Shown here piece after piece: positions 47,687 to 60,172 of a stretch of 64,000 nt of DNA; within the stretch, counting starts at the first letter, position 1; each line of letters begins with the position of its first letter. The DNA lies in assembly GCA_025201345.1 (NCBI GenBank), contig JAIXMG010000010.1, positions 310,001-374,000 of the forward strand. The letters are read 5' to 3'. The translations under genes and the position numbers were made by a program. This stretch comes from Thamnidium elegans. Lineage: Eukaryota; Mucoromycota; Mucoromycetes; Mucorales; Mucoraceae. Under the pieces are notes generated by a model. It worked only from the letters and a program-made list of their open reading frames with translations, had not been told where the DNA came from and did not search any database.

Positions 47687-48012
47687 ATGTTTTAATAGTT
47701 TACTGAGAAGGAGATAAATACAGTTATAAAGAACGGGTAGGGTTTTGTATTGAATTTTTGTGACCATTTTGATTTAGCAGGTAGCAAACTTTACACTGGA
47801 GTAACGTAATAACGAAAACGATTATAATAATCGAAGATATGGTCAATACAATTAAGTCGTTATTGGTTCACAGTTTCACATTAAGCAATATTCTAACATA
47901 TTCATCTTTATTTATAAGTAAAGTAGATAGATATATATTTGAGAAATACCAGTAAACTTGGGAAGAACCATCCACAAGTCTGGTATTTATAAGATATTGT
48001 AAATAGTTGTTA

Positions 48013-48887
48013 TTACCAACGTTTGAAATGAGTAGGGCACTACATAAGGCTGAAGATCAGTATAAAATAGGTTGGTTAATTTCGAATTTAAGTTTACCTG
48101 GTAGCCACTAGGATTATTGTTTAAATAATTCTTAAAAGAAAAAAAAAGGGGGACGGTTATGTCAAAAGAGTTTCAAATGCGTGTAATTTCTTTAGTAATT
48201 TACCTGATGAATCTTTTCGGCATCATAGAATATTGTAGCAGGAGCAATTTCGGTAACGATCTTCTTGTCCTTCAAATACTTCTCTTGAATTTCTGCAGTT
48301 ACTCTTTCTGCAGTTGTTTTTTGTTCCGGTGAATGATAAAAGATAGCGGATCTGTATTGGGTTCCATGGTCTGGACCCTGATAGTTCAAGGTTGTAGGAT
48401 CTAAATAAAAAAAAGCTCTATTAAACTCAAAAATATATCAATAGCACGTATACATACCATGTGTGCTATAAAAAAAATCGACAAGGGTTTCATAAGATAC
48501 CTTTGAAGGATCAAATACAATTTCGAGTGCTTCTGCATGATTCGTCTTTCCCGAGCAAATCTATAATATTTATTAATAAAACTTTATCAAGCAAGCTACA
48601 TGTACACTACCTACACTTCTATAATCTGGATCATCATTCTTACCTCCGATATATCCTACCTTTGTTTTAATATCATGCTGTTTAAAATATTTTTGGAAGA
48701 TATGTTCAACACCCCTACTTTATAACTAAACAACCAAGTCATATAAAAAAAAAATAGAAATTAAAACACTATACCAGAAACAGCCGGCGGCGAAAGTAGC
48801 TTTTTCAGTAGACATTACGTTTGTTGTAAAGGTACGGGAATTAGGTAAATGTCGAGCAATAAGAGAAGTTCGAGAAAAAAAATTCAT
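48013..48887 (-). CDS. peptide methionine-S-sulfoxide reductase MsrA
   Basis: Six exons: 48775-48887, 48615-48714, 48458-48560, 48204-48400, 48098-48130, 48013-48039. They encode 190 residues. MsrA repairs oxidised methionine (S form) using thioredoxin. The catalytic GCFWG motif is present, with its tryptophan codon split by the first intron. The rest follows the family: [51 protein letters not shown], and a C-terminus [11 protein letters not shown] carrying the resolving cysteine. The first 24 residues ([20 protein letters not shown]) are basic and hydroxylated like a mitochondrial targeting peptide, before a second Met (MSTEK) that could start a cytosolic form. Confidence 0.93.
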
Positions 48888-49510
48888 TTTTCAAAAAAAA
48901 CAAAAAAGGGTTAATTTAATATCGCGTCACTTTAGTTCTTACAAATCCGAAGATCATCGGTAATTAGAAACGAAGCAACGCGTAACCAATCATTTTCATT
49001 ACATATGTCGACAAAGTTTGATCTGAATTCCTGCATTGCGCGAACTAAACTTAACCTGTAGCAAACGCTTATAATATGGTAGGCTGCCGTATTTTTTTTA
49101 AAAATAAATAAATAAAGCCTTAACAATAAACTGTTTGCGGTGTACCTTTTATTTGGTTATTGTTATAAACAAGGACTGTTCGTGTTGTACATATTTCCTA
49201 ATATGTACTATAGTAATATGTTGTTGTAAACATTTGAGGTGATATATATATATCAAAGACTAAGTAACTTGCCGCTATATTCGTCTCGGATATTTACCTT
49301 AAAGGCCATATGTTACGTAGTATCCACTAAATAGAGCCTCTAAATATTGTTATACCGATTTAAATCACTCGACTAAACATAACAAAAAACAAAAAGATAT
49401 ATATGTTTTAGCAACATTTCATGTTGTAACGTTTATTGTAATAAATAATAATTAAATAACTGAAAGAAAACAATTCAATTTTTCTTTACAAACGACTTGT
49501 ATTGAACAAT
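48888..49510. other. gap with no supported gene
   Basis: The promoter of MsrA lies on its left and the 3' region of the first cysteine-rich gene on its right. A minus frame at 48932-49126 has no motif. Confidence 0.4.
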
Positions 49511-49870
49511 TTAACAAGTATCGTCCTTGTGGGCAGCATACCAAGCACAGGCGTTGGAGAACTCAGCGAAGAAGAGAGCGGGATCATCACCAGAACAGGT
49601 CATCATACAGGTACCAGCGGCGGTCATGAAACCAGTGTATTCAGGAGTACCCTTGGTACACATGAGTTTGAGGGAATCGAGGAAGAGGGGAGAAGTGTTA
49701 TCCATGGTCCATCCGGGAACGTATTGTTGACCGGCAGCAACGTTACAACCAAGGAAACAAGGAGTAGAAGGAGCAACATTGTAAGAAGGGTTACAAGCAG
49801 CAGCAGGGGCGGCAGAGACAGCAGAGGCAACAAAGGCGATGACAGCAGAGAAGGCGATAGCAGCGTGCAT
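49511..49870 (-). CDS. secreted 8-cysteine protein 1
   Basis: Single exon, 119 residues. The signal peptide is MHAAIAFSAVIAFVASAVSA. The mature part has eight cysteines with two C-x3-C pairs (CFLGC and CMMTC) and a terminal cysteine (DDTC). Its closest relatives are the next two genes. The spacing of the cysteines is identical in all three, so four disulfides are likely. I do not recognise a named family; CFEM also has eight cysteines but a different spacing. A TATA-like TATTTATA is at about 49938-49945. Both strands are open over most of this gene, a by-product of codon choice. Confidence 0.75.
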   Translation of the reverse strand: MHAAIAFSAVIAFVASAVSAAPAAACNPSYNVAPSTPCFLGCNVAAGQQYVPGWTMDNTSPLFLDSLKLMCTKGTPEYTGFMTAAGTCMMTCSGDDPALFFAEFSNACAWYAAHKDDTC

Positions 49871-51725
49871 TTTTAAGTTAATTGTTCAAGTAATAGATGT
49901 TGATAATTTTTAAACTTTTGACGCGAAATCCTTCAGTATTTATACGTGAAAAAAAAAGGAACCTCCCCCCCCATATATTTTACTTGGTCGTACCTTTTAC
50001 CCTTGTTCACTTTTTTGCGAACGGAAAAACACGGATTCAGAATGCTCTCATGCAGAAGACAAAGTAAAGTTGAAAGACCTATTGAACACAATAAAATACA
50101 TTCTTGTGTTCCCTATTTTTCGAAAGATCTTTTTTTATCAGATTTTAATTTTAAAAGTGACACGAAAATTAAATCAGATAAAATTACAACTACCGGGATT
50201 TTATTTTACAATACCAATGATAATTTATAATACCAATCAAATGGGGCGCAAAAGTGCCACAGTCGCTACTCTTATCCTTTAATATATTAGCTCGCATATA
50301 CAACGTACATAACTCTTAGGCTACATGTTGAAACAATAACGCTGCATGCTTTTTATTTATCTTTTGAAGAAAAAGAAATATATATATCGTCGTTGTCAAA
50401 AAAAAAATCACTCGTCCGTTCTATGGGAGTTGTGCATAGTACACAAGATCAATTTGATCTTCCGCGTGTTTAACACGTAAAAGAATAATCGGAATGTTCG
50501 TATCTCTCTGGAAACACAGTAATATTAAAAAACCCTGGCACAGATTAAACTTTTATCAGCGTGTACTTCATAATCGATTGTATTATTTATAAACGTCGGG
50601 TGGGTTTTTTATATACAGCGATTAGCCTAGAACGTCTTTGTAATTATATATAGTTATTACATAGTTAAAGATTATGTGAAAGAAAAAATAAACCTTCGTC
50701 CACAAGACGTGATATATATAAGAAATAAACTACTCGAGTGAAGGAATATCGATGGTTCCATCTTGCGCAATATTCAACACGAACTTAAAAAGCTTATTCA
50801 ATGGTCGCAATCGAAAGTTACCCCAAACCCCCCTTTTTATTTAATTAATCGCGTTTTCCAAGTGTGTAGATGTTTTGAAGGTGTACTAGATGATGATTCA
50901 ATACCTTGTGATCCCAAAATAAACGGGAAGCCACAACTTCGGACAATACATACACCCGTCTTTTTTTTTTTACTGTGCTTACGGATGGCAACATTATTTA
51001 GTCATTATATATATTATATCCGTAAATACGGTATAAAGTATACACAAATAATGGCGCTATATCTGACGTGTTGGACACATAGAAACTTAAAAGTTTATTT
51101 AATACAACTATTAAATACTTGGAAAGATTCTAATGACACATACTCATATAAACTGAAAAGTTTTTATATATGTATACATTATTATTTAAAAAAGTAGGCA
51201 AATATATATATTATCTATAGTCAGAGACAAGTACAGAAAAATAAAAAAGAGACGTACGTATTTTTGTTTATTGAATACAGGGTGTTATATAAGCACAACG
51301 CCTATTTGAGTCTAGTTTGTTCAAGGGTACACTAATATAATAACTGTGGGGAGAATCTATTTTTTTTTAACACATAAATAAAAACATTTGATGTTAAGAA
51401 ACGCTAGATGTAAATCTACATTGATTTAGTTAAAATGTCCATTTCTTGTAAGCCACAATCCAGTTTTTTATAATGAAATAAAGCATATTACACAACGTTC
51501 AGCTGCCAGTTACTACTACTACGCCATCTTTTTTTGGATAGTATGTAATATTGCGTCGTAAATCACACCATATAAAGTATATTCATATATAAAAAGAAAA
51601 CTGTAGGTTTTTAAGTAATAACAGTGTATTCTGTATTATTTATTGTAATAAATAAAGTAATAAAATAATTAAATAATTGAAAGAAAAAATTAGTTTTCCT
51701 TTACAAACGACTTGTAATAAATAAT
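49871..51725. other. gap between secreted protein genes 1 and 2
   Basis: The first 300 bases (promoter side) match those upstream of gene 2 in order of short blocks (AACGGAAAAA, GACCT..GAACACAAT). The plus frame 50763-51197 is open for 144 codons but low-complexity with no homologue that I recognise; not called as a gene. Confidence 0.4.
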
Positions 51726-52079
51726 TTAACAAGTATCGTTCTTGTGCTCGGCATACCAAGCACAAGCACCAGCGAATTCAGTGAAGAAAAGGTTGGGATC
51801 GTCACCAGTACAGGTCATCATACACATACCAGCAGCGGTCATGAAAGAAGTATATTCAGGAGTACCCTTGGTACACATGAGCTTGAGGGAATCAAGGAAG
51901 ACAGGAGAGGTAGAATCCATAGTCCATCCGGCAACATGTTGTTGACCAGCAGCAACGTTACAACCAAGGAAACAAGGAGTAGAAGGAGCAACATTGTAAG
52001 AAGGATTACAGTCAGTAGCAGCAGAGACAGCGGAAGCGACGAAGGCGATGACAGCAGAGAAGGCGATAGCAGCGTGCAT
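51726..52079 (-). CDS. secreted 8-cysteine protein 2
   Basis: Single exon, 117 residues, nearly identical to the first copy including its signal peptide and both flanks (the 3' flank ACAAACGACTTGTA and the 5' flank around TGTTGATAA). All eight cysteines are kept. The region just after the signal peptide is two residues shorter. Likely the product of a recent tandem duplication that included the promoter. Confidence 0.75.
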   Translation of the reverse strand: MHAAIAFSAVIAFVASAVSAATDCNPSYNVAPSTPCFLGCNVAAGQQHVAGWTMDSTSPVFLDSLKLMCTKGTPEYTSFMTAAGMCMMTCTGDDPNLFFTEFAGACAWYAEHKNDTC

Positions 52080-53015
52080 TTTTAAGATGATTGTTCTAAG
52101 TTATAGATGTTGATAAGTTTAAACTTTTGGACGTGAAATCTTCAAGTATTTATATAAAAAAAAATCAAAGCAGGTATACTTTTTTACATCCATTCATTCC
52201 ATGAACGGAAAAAAACGGATTACTTGCCACCCCCATAGAAGAAGTAAAGGAAGGAGATTTTTTTTAAAAGACCTTTCGAACACAATGTATTTCTTTATTT
52301 GTCATTGTCTCCAACAGAATGGTTTTTTATTTTATTTAATTATCTGATTTTTTGGTTTTTTACCAAAAAAAAAAAAAAAAAGTGATACGAAAAATGTGAA
52401 TCAGTGCTACCATACTTTTATCATCACGCCAATTACTGGTAATAGGAATTTTTTTTTTAAAAAAAAAAGAAGAATACGATCAGTTTCACAACGATCAGTT
52501 TTGTACTTACAACTTGGTTTGCCTACTTATACTATCAATAGAAAAACGAATGAAAATTATGTATTTATACTACATTTTGGAAAATAAATAAATTATAAAA
52601 CCAAAGCCAATATTATTGTATTTATATATATATATATCAACAAGCTGCTGCCTACCCATGTTACTACTTTCTCAAAAAGGAGTAGTTTTTCTCCGGTACA
52701 ACTTACTACGCGAATATTAGGCTAGTGTTAATTTGTCATAAAGAAACGATACACGAAAAAAAAAGGTAGATTTACCTAGTTTATATCCCGTACTACATAC
52801 ATGTGGCATTCAGGCGCCGTATTAACGCCTACATAATATACCTGTATTTTTTTATATTAAACCAATCCTCCCATATAACTATATTACACAAAGCTTTAAT
52901 CCCTCAAAAAAAAATGATCGCGATATATTACAATAAAATAGCAGTATATGCTTTTATTTGGTTAATGGAAATAGATAATAATAATTTAAATAAATAAGTT
53001 TTTTAGCAGAGTGAT
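52080..53015. other. gap between secreted protein genes 2 and 3
   Basis: No gene seen. It holds a T10A10 palindrome (52449-52468) and a TATTTATATA box (about 52147) for gene 2. Confidence 0.4.
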
Positions 53016-53384
53016 TTAACAAGTATCAGACTTGTGGTCGGCATACCAGGCACAGGCGCCAGCGAATTCCTTGTTGAAGAGTTCAGGGTCATCACCAGAA
53101 CAACCAGCCATACAAGTACCAGCAGCGGTCATAAACTCAGTGTACTCAGGAGCGGACTTCTCACACATAACAGCGAGAGATTGAATAAAGAGAGGAGAGC
53201 TGGAGTCCATAGTCCAGCCAGAGACGAACTTAGAACCGGCCTTTACGTTACAAGCGGTGAAACAGGGGGTAGAGGTAGCGACATCATAAGAAGGGTTACA
53301 GTCAGCGGCAGCGGTAGCGGGAGCAGCAGAGACAGCGGTAGCAACGAAGGCAAGAACAGCGGAGAAGACGAAAGCAGAGTGCAT
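53016..53384 (-). CDS. secreted 8-cysteine protein 3
   Basis: Single exon, 122 residues. Same architecture as the previous two (signal peptide MHSAFVFSAVLAFVATAVSA, cysteine pairs CFTAC and CMAGC, ending SDTC) but clearly diverged, and with different flanks. It is therefore the oldest split in the trio. High GC at third codon positions compared with the surrounding DNA suggests strong expression. Confidence 0.75.
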   Translation of the reverse strand: MHSAFVFSAVLAFVATAVSAAPATAAADCNPSYDVATSTPCFTACNVKAGSKFVSGWTMDSSSPLFIQSLAVMCEKSAPEYTEFMTAAGTCMAGCSGDDPELFNKEFAGACAWYADHKSDTC

Positions 53385-54400
53385 TGTTAAGAGGGTAGAG
53401 GACTTGTATGAAGATATAATCTGATAATTTTTCTCAATTTCAGCAAAAAAACTACCTGTTTATATACACATAATCCTATCAATGATCGTTTTAACCGTAT
53501 CAAGTGAAGTCTCTTAATTTTTAAAAGTAAATTATAGACTATATCCATTGTATACATAACATAATGAGAAACAACTCTAAAAAACTCGCATATATACTAG
53601 CTTTTGTTTTGCTAGATCATATTTTGATTATCAGATTTTAAATATCTATGTAACACGAGAATATAAAAAAGATCAGATAAAAACAAACTGCTGGAGTTTA
53701 ATTTGTATAAATCAGGTCAGTGTTACAATCCTTCCTATATTGCATCTATGCTATATTTGTCTACTTGGTAAAAATGTGTAAGTTTTTTTTTTTTTGATAA
53801 AAAAAATGGGTTTAAATTGGTGCCATTGGTATTATCTTTGATTATTATAAACTAAAGATGCAAGTGAGATATAAACTACGGATATAAGCTTTAGTTACAT
53901 ATACATAGTTACATGACATTAAAACTATATATGCAAACACACAGACACGCGAAAACCATTCATCGGTGTTATTAAATACAAGGAATACGCGGAATGTTCG
54001 TATTTACTAGGGACCATGGTGTGTCATACACAATATATTTTTTTCAACTATGTACTACGCATTTTTTACATCTCCATCTGATAACTAATTAATCTGATAA
54101 AAAAATATATATACGCGGTGTGGTACAGAATGTAACTTATTAAAGAAAGCGAAAGAAATTCTCTCTTACAAACCAAAGCGTACACTTTTTTATGCATTTA
54201 AAAATTAGTTTCTTAAAAGATGTATTACAATCAAAAAAGTTAAATATTGATAATGTTTAAATAAGTGTTAGAGGTAAATGGTAGAAACAGAACCATTAAC
54301 ATGGTACAGCGAATACAACGCTAAACGGCGGTTTTCTAAAATCAAAACGGGAGATTTTTTTCTCAAGGTGGTTTTCTTATGTACACTTGATAGGATCGTC
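53385..54400. other. gap with no supported gene
   Basis: AT-rich promoter side of protein 3. A T14..A8 fold-back lies at about 53780-53808. No gene. Confidence 0.35.
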
Positions 54401-54665
54401 ATTTAAGCATCTATTAAATCTATTTACGGAGTGTTAAACAAATGCTTCGAGGTGACTAGAGAGAAATTCATTACAGGCTTCTGAAATTTGAGTAAAAAAA
54501 ATCATTGGCCTCTTGAAAAGTACCACCGATCAAAGCTGCTCTATTGGGCTAAGTTCAGTGGTATATGGTGGAAGATATACGCACCTATATCCTCTGTCAT
54601 TAATAATTATATCAAAGTCATTAGCCGTATGAATAGGTACATTACCTATGATCAGGTATAAAAAA
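54401..54665 (-). mobile_element. IS630/Tc1-type transposase relic
   Basis: The minus strand encodes NVPIHTA, then DRGYRCVYLPPYTTELSPIEQ, followed by a TGA where family members have tryptophan, and then SVV. This is the C-terminal half of a DDE transposase (the catalytic acidic residues lie in NxPxH..and PxxxPIE). Stops and frame changes elsewhere show it is dead. No inverted repeats were found at its ends. Confidence 0.65.
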
Positions 54666-55973
54666 TAATTTCTAGGATTTTAAAGCTCTATGAAATTTGG
54701 TATTGTCTTATATTGCTCAATTTTTCTAAAGGAAAAAGGTTCCTAATCCATGGCATCGTCGCCAGTGAGTATCCCAGCCGACAAAAAAAATGAAGAGCGA
54801 ATTCCTTAAAAAAAAAAAAAGAGTGAGTACCAACGAAAAGAATGAGTACTGGCAAAAAAAAGAATGAATTAGTTAAAAAACAGTGATTATTAGTAAAAAA
54901 AAAAAAAATGAGGTTTATTATCATAATAATTTAAAAGTAAAAAAAAACAGCAAGTGATAGGGGTTGACTAATTATATAAGAGAACGTTTGTCGACAGAAG
55001 TTCTACTTGGAAAAAGGTTTACAATTTTATCGTCGTGTAATAGCTGATGTCTAATAAATATTTCAACTTTATGTCCTAAATCAACTACAATTTCTTTCTA
55101 GTTCTTGTGATTTCTATAATAAAGGATGATTAATAGCATTGTATTCGTTTTTTTTCTTATTTAACAAAATCATATTCATCGCTAGGATTAGTACTTATAC
55201 CTGGAGAAGAGATAACAACAGGTCTAACTTTTTTATCTGATACCATAATAAAATCTAACATGTCTTTATTATTTAAAATAAATTAATATCCCCACTTTCC
55301 AAGTACTAAACATATTATTTATCCTGACAATCACCATGTGAATGATCAATTTCAGTCCCATTTTTCTTTTTCTTGTAGTCTCTGTCTTCAATCAATATAT
55401 CAGCATTGGTATCAATACTAAAGAAGTACGTATTTACATAAGTTTTTGGTCTTTAAAATGTATGCTTGTAATGAAAGAGACTTTTGTTTTGTTGCTACTG
55501 GTTCAATTGTGTCAGATTTGCAGATATAACCAATAGTAACATATCGCGGTTGTGTTGTTTTAACGAGGTAGTTATAATTTTTATTATTAATGGTAAAAAA
55601 AAAAGTTGTACTCTTCAGCAAAGAGGATTATATTGATATCACATACTGGATTAAAATTTTGGATCAAGACGAAAAATAATTGATTTCCACTGTATACAAT
55701 GCTAAGAAACAGCATAGTTCCTAGTGAATAGTGGGATAAAGATTATATTTAGGCCGAAACCTGTCTTTTCGTGATTCCCAATTTTACTCTGTTTTATAGT
55801 CTACCCAAAAAAAAAAAAAAAAAAGTACAATAAAGTATAAACAAATAAATACCAGCACAATAAATATATTTACACCCTTATATTAAAATTTTCCTAGGTA
55901 TTTTGAAAGAGAATAGAGTGTGCTTTTTTTTTTCTTTTAAAATTTTTTTTATCCAGTATTATTACAGCATACA
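54666..55973. other. gap with possible transposon debris
   Basis: A minus-strand stretch at about 55147-55260 reads SDKKVRPVVISSPGISTNPS and might be the N-terminal part of the same dead transposase. The rest is AT-rich with no gene. Confidence 0.3.
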
Positions 55974-56885
55974 ATGGCACATCCTCATTCAGCATTACAG
56001 ATATACCAGTTTCTATCTATACTTCATCAGACATGTCCCGATGCAGAAACTTTCGACTCTATACTTTTATCGTTACAAACACCACGGTTCACTGCCGTCT
56101 CTAGTATTTTGGATCGATGGACACCTACATTCACCAACCAGATGCCTAGTTTACTTTCTGATTTCCAGCAACTCATGAGCAGCGCACAACGATCGCCCGA
56201 ATACGATGCACTACTTATGCGTGTATCTGAACATTACCCATTAATCTACCGAGTCTCCTGTTTCCTCGAAAACGACCTGGAACTAGAACTTTTTGTACGC
56301 TGTCTTTGCTTAGACAGCAGTACACCAGTCAACATAGACGAAGTGAAGCAAACATTAATGCAGTTCTTTCGTGAGCTCTCACCAGATATTCGAGAATTCG
56401 TACAAGAGATAGTGATGGAAGACCATCACGGTTACTTGAGTCGTGAAGATTGTATGATGGATGAAAGTTTACCAGGCGCAGAAAGTTTTCATGGATTTAT
56501 CGATTTGGATCGCGTCTATGATATTGTGCATGATCCAAAAGTCTTTGATCAATTGATGGCGATTATTCAAACAAATACTGCAAGAGGCGTTATTTGGGCA
56601 CAAACCTTACAGGAAATTTATGAGTTGGTGGCTGGTAGAGGTATTTGGGAGCAATTGTCTCCTGTTTTGCAAGTACATCATATTAATCAAGGTAAGAGAG
56701 AAAACATATAACGCGTTTTTATTGTTCATATTTATACTTAAAAAGGCATTATACATGTAGAGGAATATGAATCATATGAAGACTTTGTTCAAAAGAACTT
56801 TTTGGATAACGGAGGTCAGCAGTACCTAGACGACGAAATAGATAGAGCTCAAGTAGAACACATGTTTGGAAACTTAAAAATGTAA
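55974..56885 (+). CDS. protein of unknown function, 280 residues
   Basis: Two exons: 55974-56691 and 56761-56885. No known domain recognised. The sequence is all-helical in appearance, with conserved-looking stretches LQIYQFLSILHQTCPDAETF, CFLENDLELELFVRCLC, LSPDIREFVQEIVMEDHHGY and an acidic C-terminus (YLDDEIDRAQVEHMF). There is no signal peptide and no membrane segment. Convergent with the lyase gene; the intergenic gap is about 50 bases and mostly poly-A. Codon composition and the clean splice support a real gene. Confidence 0.65.
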
Positions 56886-56937
56886 AAAAAATACCATTTC
56901 TTGTACAAAAAAAAAAAAAAAAAAAAAAAAAAGTTTT

Positions 56938-59353
56938 TTATTTTAATAAATTATACGAAACACTACTTCCAGTAAAAGGACTGGAAGGTAAAATAATATT
57001 CAATTGTTGTACTTTTCCTTCAACTGTAACTTCAAGTTGTACTTGAGTCAATAACTGTGTTGGATCGGATACTGTTACTATATACCCACTTTCTTCTTTT
57101 GTAAAGAACGTCAAGATAGCTTGATCTGTCTTTACTGTGACATCCCATTCAGTTACAAAGGTACCTGGTGTCCAAAACGCTAAAGCAATCGTCTGATCTC
57201 GAACGTTATACGCACCACGTACTTTACCAAGCTCTTGATCATCTTGATGTACCAACTGGACAATCGATGACACATTACCTGCATTTTGATCCACACCAAG
57301 CTGAGCAACATAACTAACAGGATTTGTTGAATTACTTGTAACCGAATGTTGCAAAGTAGCTGTAAAAATCGGTTGCGCAACTACACCTTGCGAGATACCA
57401 ATTGTTGACCAATTATTAGCTGCATGACTATCCGTATTGATCTTCAAAGTGACTGTATCATCCAAGATAGTATATAGAATCTTATTATGCCAAACAGTAT
57501 TTTCCGTGGTAAGCACTTGACCTTTCAAGTTGGACTGATCCAGCGTGGTAATAATCTCTACATCACCTTGTGACTCAATGGGACCAATCTGTACCGCATA
57601 AAACCCGGGGAAAAAATAAAATGTCTTTTCCCATCTTAAACTTCCGGTCATCGGATTAATATATTGCATCACTGCCATACCGCCTTTAGACGAGAACCCA
57701 TTTTCAAGAGACGGTGTCACAGACCCAACAAAGCTAGCGTTGCCATAAAACTGTGTGATGTTGCATCCAAAAGGTGTAGCTCCATAATCCACAGTAGTAC
57801 CCGGCACAAGGTTCCAATCCCACGCTGCAAACACGTCCTTATATTCGTCTCCTTCTATATAACTGTAGATTGCTCCATCGCTCAAATGAAACCCGTAAGG
57901 ATTTTGGTCGTTATTACATTCAGAGTTGGAGGTTCGCGTAGAGAACGCTTTAAAGGTGGTAACGTAAGAAGGACTACGATGCACCAAGAAATCAGACGTG
58001 TAAAACCCGCGAGTACCATTTAAACGGCCTTGACCGGGAGTAGAAGAATCTTGCAAGTCGTTCAAGTCTTGTACTATGTCTCTAAATGAAGTAGCGTTAG
58101 GCCAATCAGAAGTAGATAGGTTGATCCGAGTCAAATTCAACGCAACTCCACCACTTGCTTGCTTATCTGCAGCTATAAATGAAACCATTCTACCAATGAC
58201 ACTATACTCCCAAAGTAACGTATTATTAGGACTAGAGACTATCATCCATTCGGTACCATTCATCATCGTCAAGAACGAAGATTGTGAGTCGGGCGGAGGC
58301 GAGAACGACGTATTTGCAGTTTGTAAATACATGTTGACCACCGAGTTAATAAAATCTTTACCGTAATTACCATTATACAACTGTGCAAAATGCTGTAAAT
58401 AAGAACCATCTACTTTGACGCCATCCACGCCTGTTTCTGTTGTAATTAAAGTCTGGTTATAAAAGCGATTCAAAGCGTCAGAAGCGAGCGTAACATTATC
58501 AGTTAATAAAGCCAAATTCAGTATAGAGGTAGAAGAGTCCAACATGTTTGCACCCGTCATAGGACCTATGCCCAGTATAACTGTATCAATACGGCTATAG
58601 ACTCTTTCAACAACGTGTGTACAATTGGATAATTGTGATTGGGTTAAATTTTGTTTTAATAATAAACATGCATTAGAGATCAATTTAGGCATCAGAATCA
58701 TCTACATAAACAAAATGTTATAGATATAGAGGTGCAGAATATATATACATAGATACATATAAATAAGAGATAAACTTACTTGTCCAAACCAATTTGTGTT
58801 CCAAAACCCGGGAGTACCACAGGGACATGTACTATTTTCTAATCCACCTTGGTCTAAGCACGTATCTGGTACATAGTTATGATCAAACCAATAATCTAAT
58901 GCTTTGGAAATAGGTGGTAATAAACTACTACTATTGTTTTCAGCACTTGTTCGAAACTGTGTAGCCAAGGTAACTAATTATAGAAACAAGTTTTTTAGTT
59001 GTTTGTAAATAAATAAATAAAAAAAGCTGTATTTTCAAACCAATTCTTTGGAAATGTTGTTGGGCAGGCCAATTGGCTCTTCTGGCATCACATCCAGTAG
59101 TATAGTCTACATCAGACCAAGTACCGTTATCTAGTGAAAATGTATTCATCCTAAAAATGTTGTCAATTTTATTGTTATTTTTTTTTTTTTACTTATTAAG
59201 ACATTACCAAGTAGGTATCTGATTTATATTGGCGGAACCATCTTGTATAATAAAATCTATTTTACGATCATAAAGTGTTTGTATATCCTCTTGCACAGTA
59301 AGACATGTAACAAACCCAGTTAAAACGGATAAAAGTAGAGTTACTTTTATCAT
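56938..59353 (-). CDS. polysaccharide lyase family 8
   Basis: Four exons: 59208-59353, 59041-59150, 58780-58973, 56938-58701. They encode 737 residues. The signal peptide is MIKVTLLLSVLTGFVTCLTV. The N-terminal alpha/alpha toroid contains the catalytic surroundings DGSYLQHFAQLYNGNYG, where the family's His and Tyr sit, and a later RGFYTSDF. The central beta-sandwich has LSDGAIYSYIEGDEY and WDWNLVPGTTVDYG, as in PL8 lyases. Members cleave uronate-containing chains (hyaluronan, chondroitin, xanthan) by beta-elimination. The substrate in this fungus is unknown. Many N-x-S/T sites fit a secreted glycoprotein. The exon 2 donor is unusual (GTTTGA). Confidence 0.85.
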
Positions 59354-59507
59354 CACAAGTAAATAATATAAAAAAAAAAGGAAAAAAAAAAAAGAATGAA
59401 GAAAGGAGGTATGAGGCTCAGTTTAATGCATTTAAATATACAAAGGGGGGCAGAAAAAAATTTGATTGTCACAAAAAGTCACCAGGGCAATACAAAAGTG
59501 CGTTTAT

Positions 59508-60139
59508 TTAGTTAGAGAATAAAACGATGGGGTCTTGAGGTAAAAGGTAAACAATACCGTAACTTGCACCAGCAGCAATAGCGCCAATAAGTACTGTATG
59601 AATAGCGCCCCAAACAGCACCATTAGGATTAACCAATCTAGATTTGACATAACCAAATATCAACAAGGTTAAAAGTGTAACAGCAACTGAAATATACAAA
59701 GCATATCTTGCATCTTCAAAGAAACAATAAGGAAGTAAAGGAATCAATCCACCAATAAAGTAGGACAAACCAATGGTTAAAGCGGAAATCTAAATAAAAA
59801 ACGCATCACTATTACTAATTGCTCTTAAAAAAAAAAAAAAAAGATCTAGCAAGTTTTTTTTTACCCAACTACGATTAGGATCAGGCATTTCCAAGTTCAA
59901 TTCAAACTTCATCATGAAATCAACAAACTTTCGTGGGTCACTCTTTAACTTTTCGATTAAAGGTTGAATAGTATCACGGTCAAGACCATAAGGCTCCAAA
60001 ATCTCTACAATTTCATCTTCTTCGTCTTGAGGACACTCCTCTACCTCTCTTTCTTCTCTTTGACGTTCTGTACGATAATGATCAATCTCGGAACGTGCTG
60101 CTAAATAACCACCTAAACCCATTGAAATAGCACCACTGT

Positions 60140-60172
<33 letters not shown>

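Noticed and set aside
50763..51197. Plus-strand frame of 144 codons starting with an alternative codon
   Set aside because: Low-complexity, aromatic-rich and without motif or splice support; it lies in AT-rich intergenic DNA.
49502..53390. Long plus-strand frames opposite the three cysteine-rich genes
   Set aside because: They mirror the minus-strand codon pattern, have no signal peptide or motif, and exist only where the real genes are. Shadows of biased codon use.
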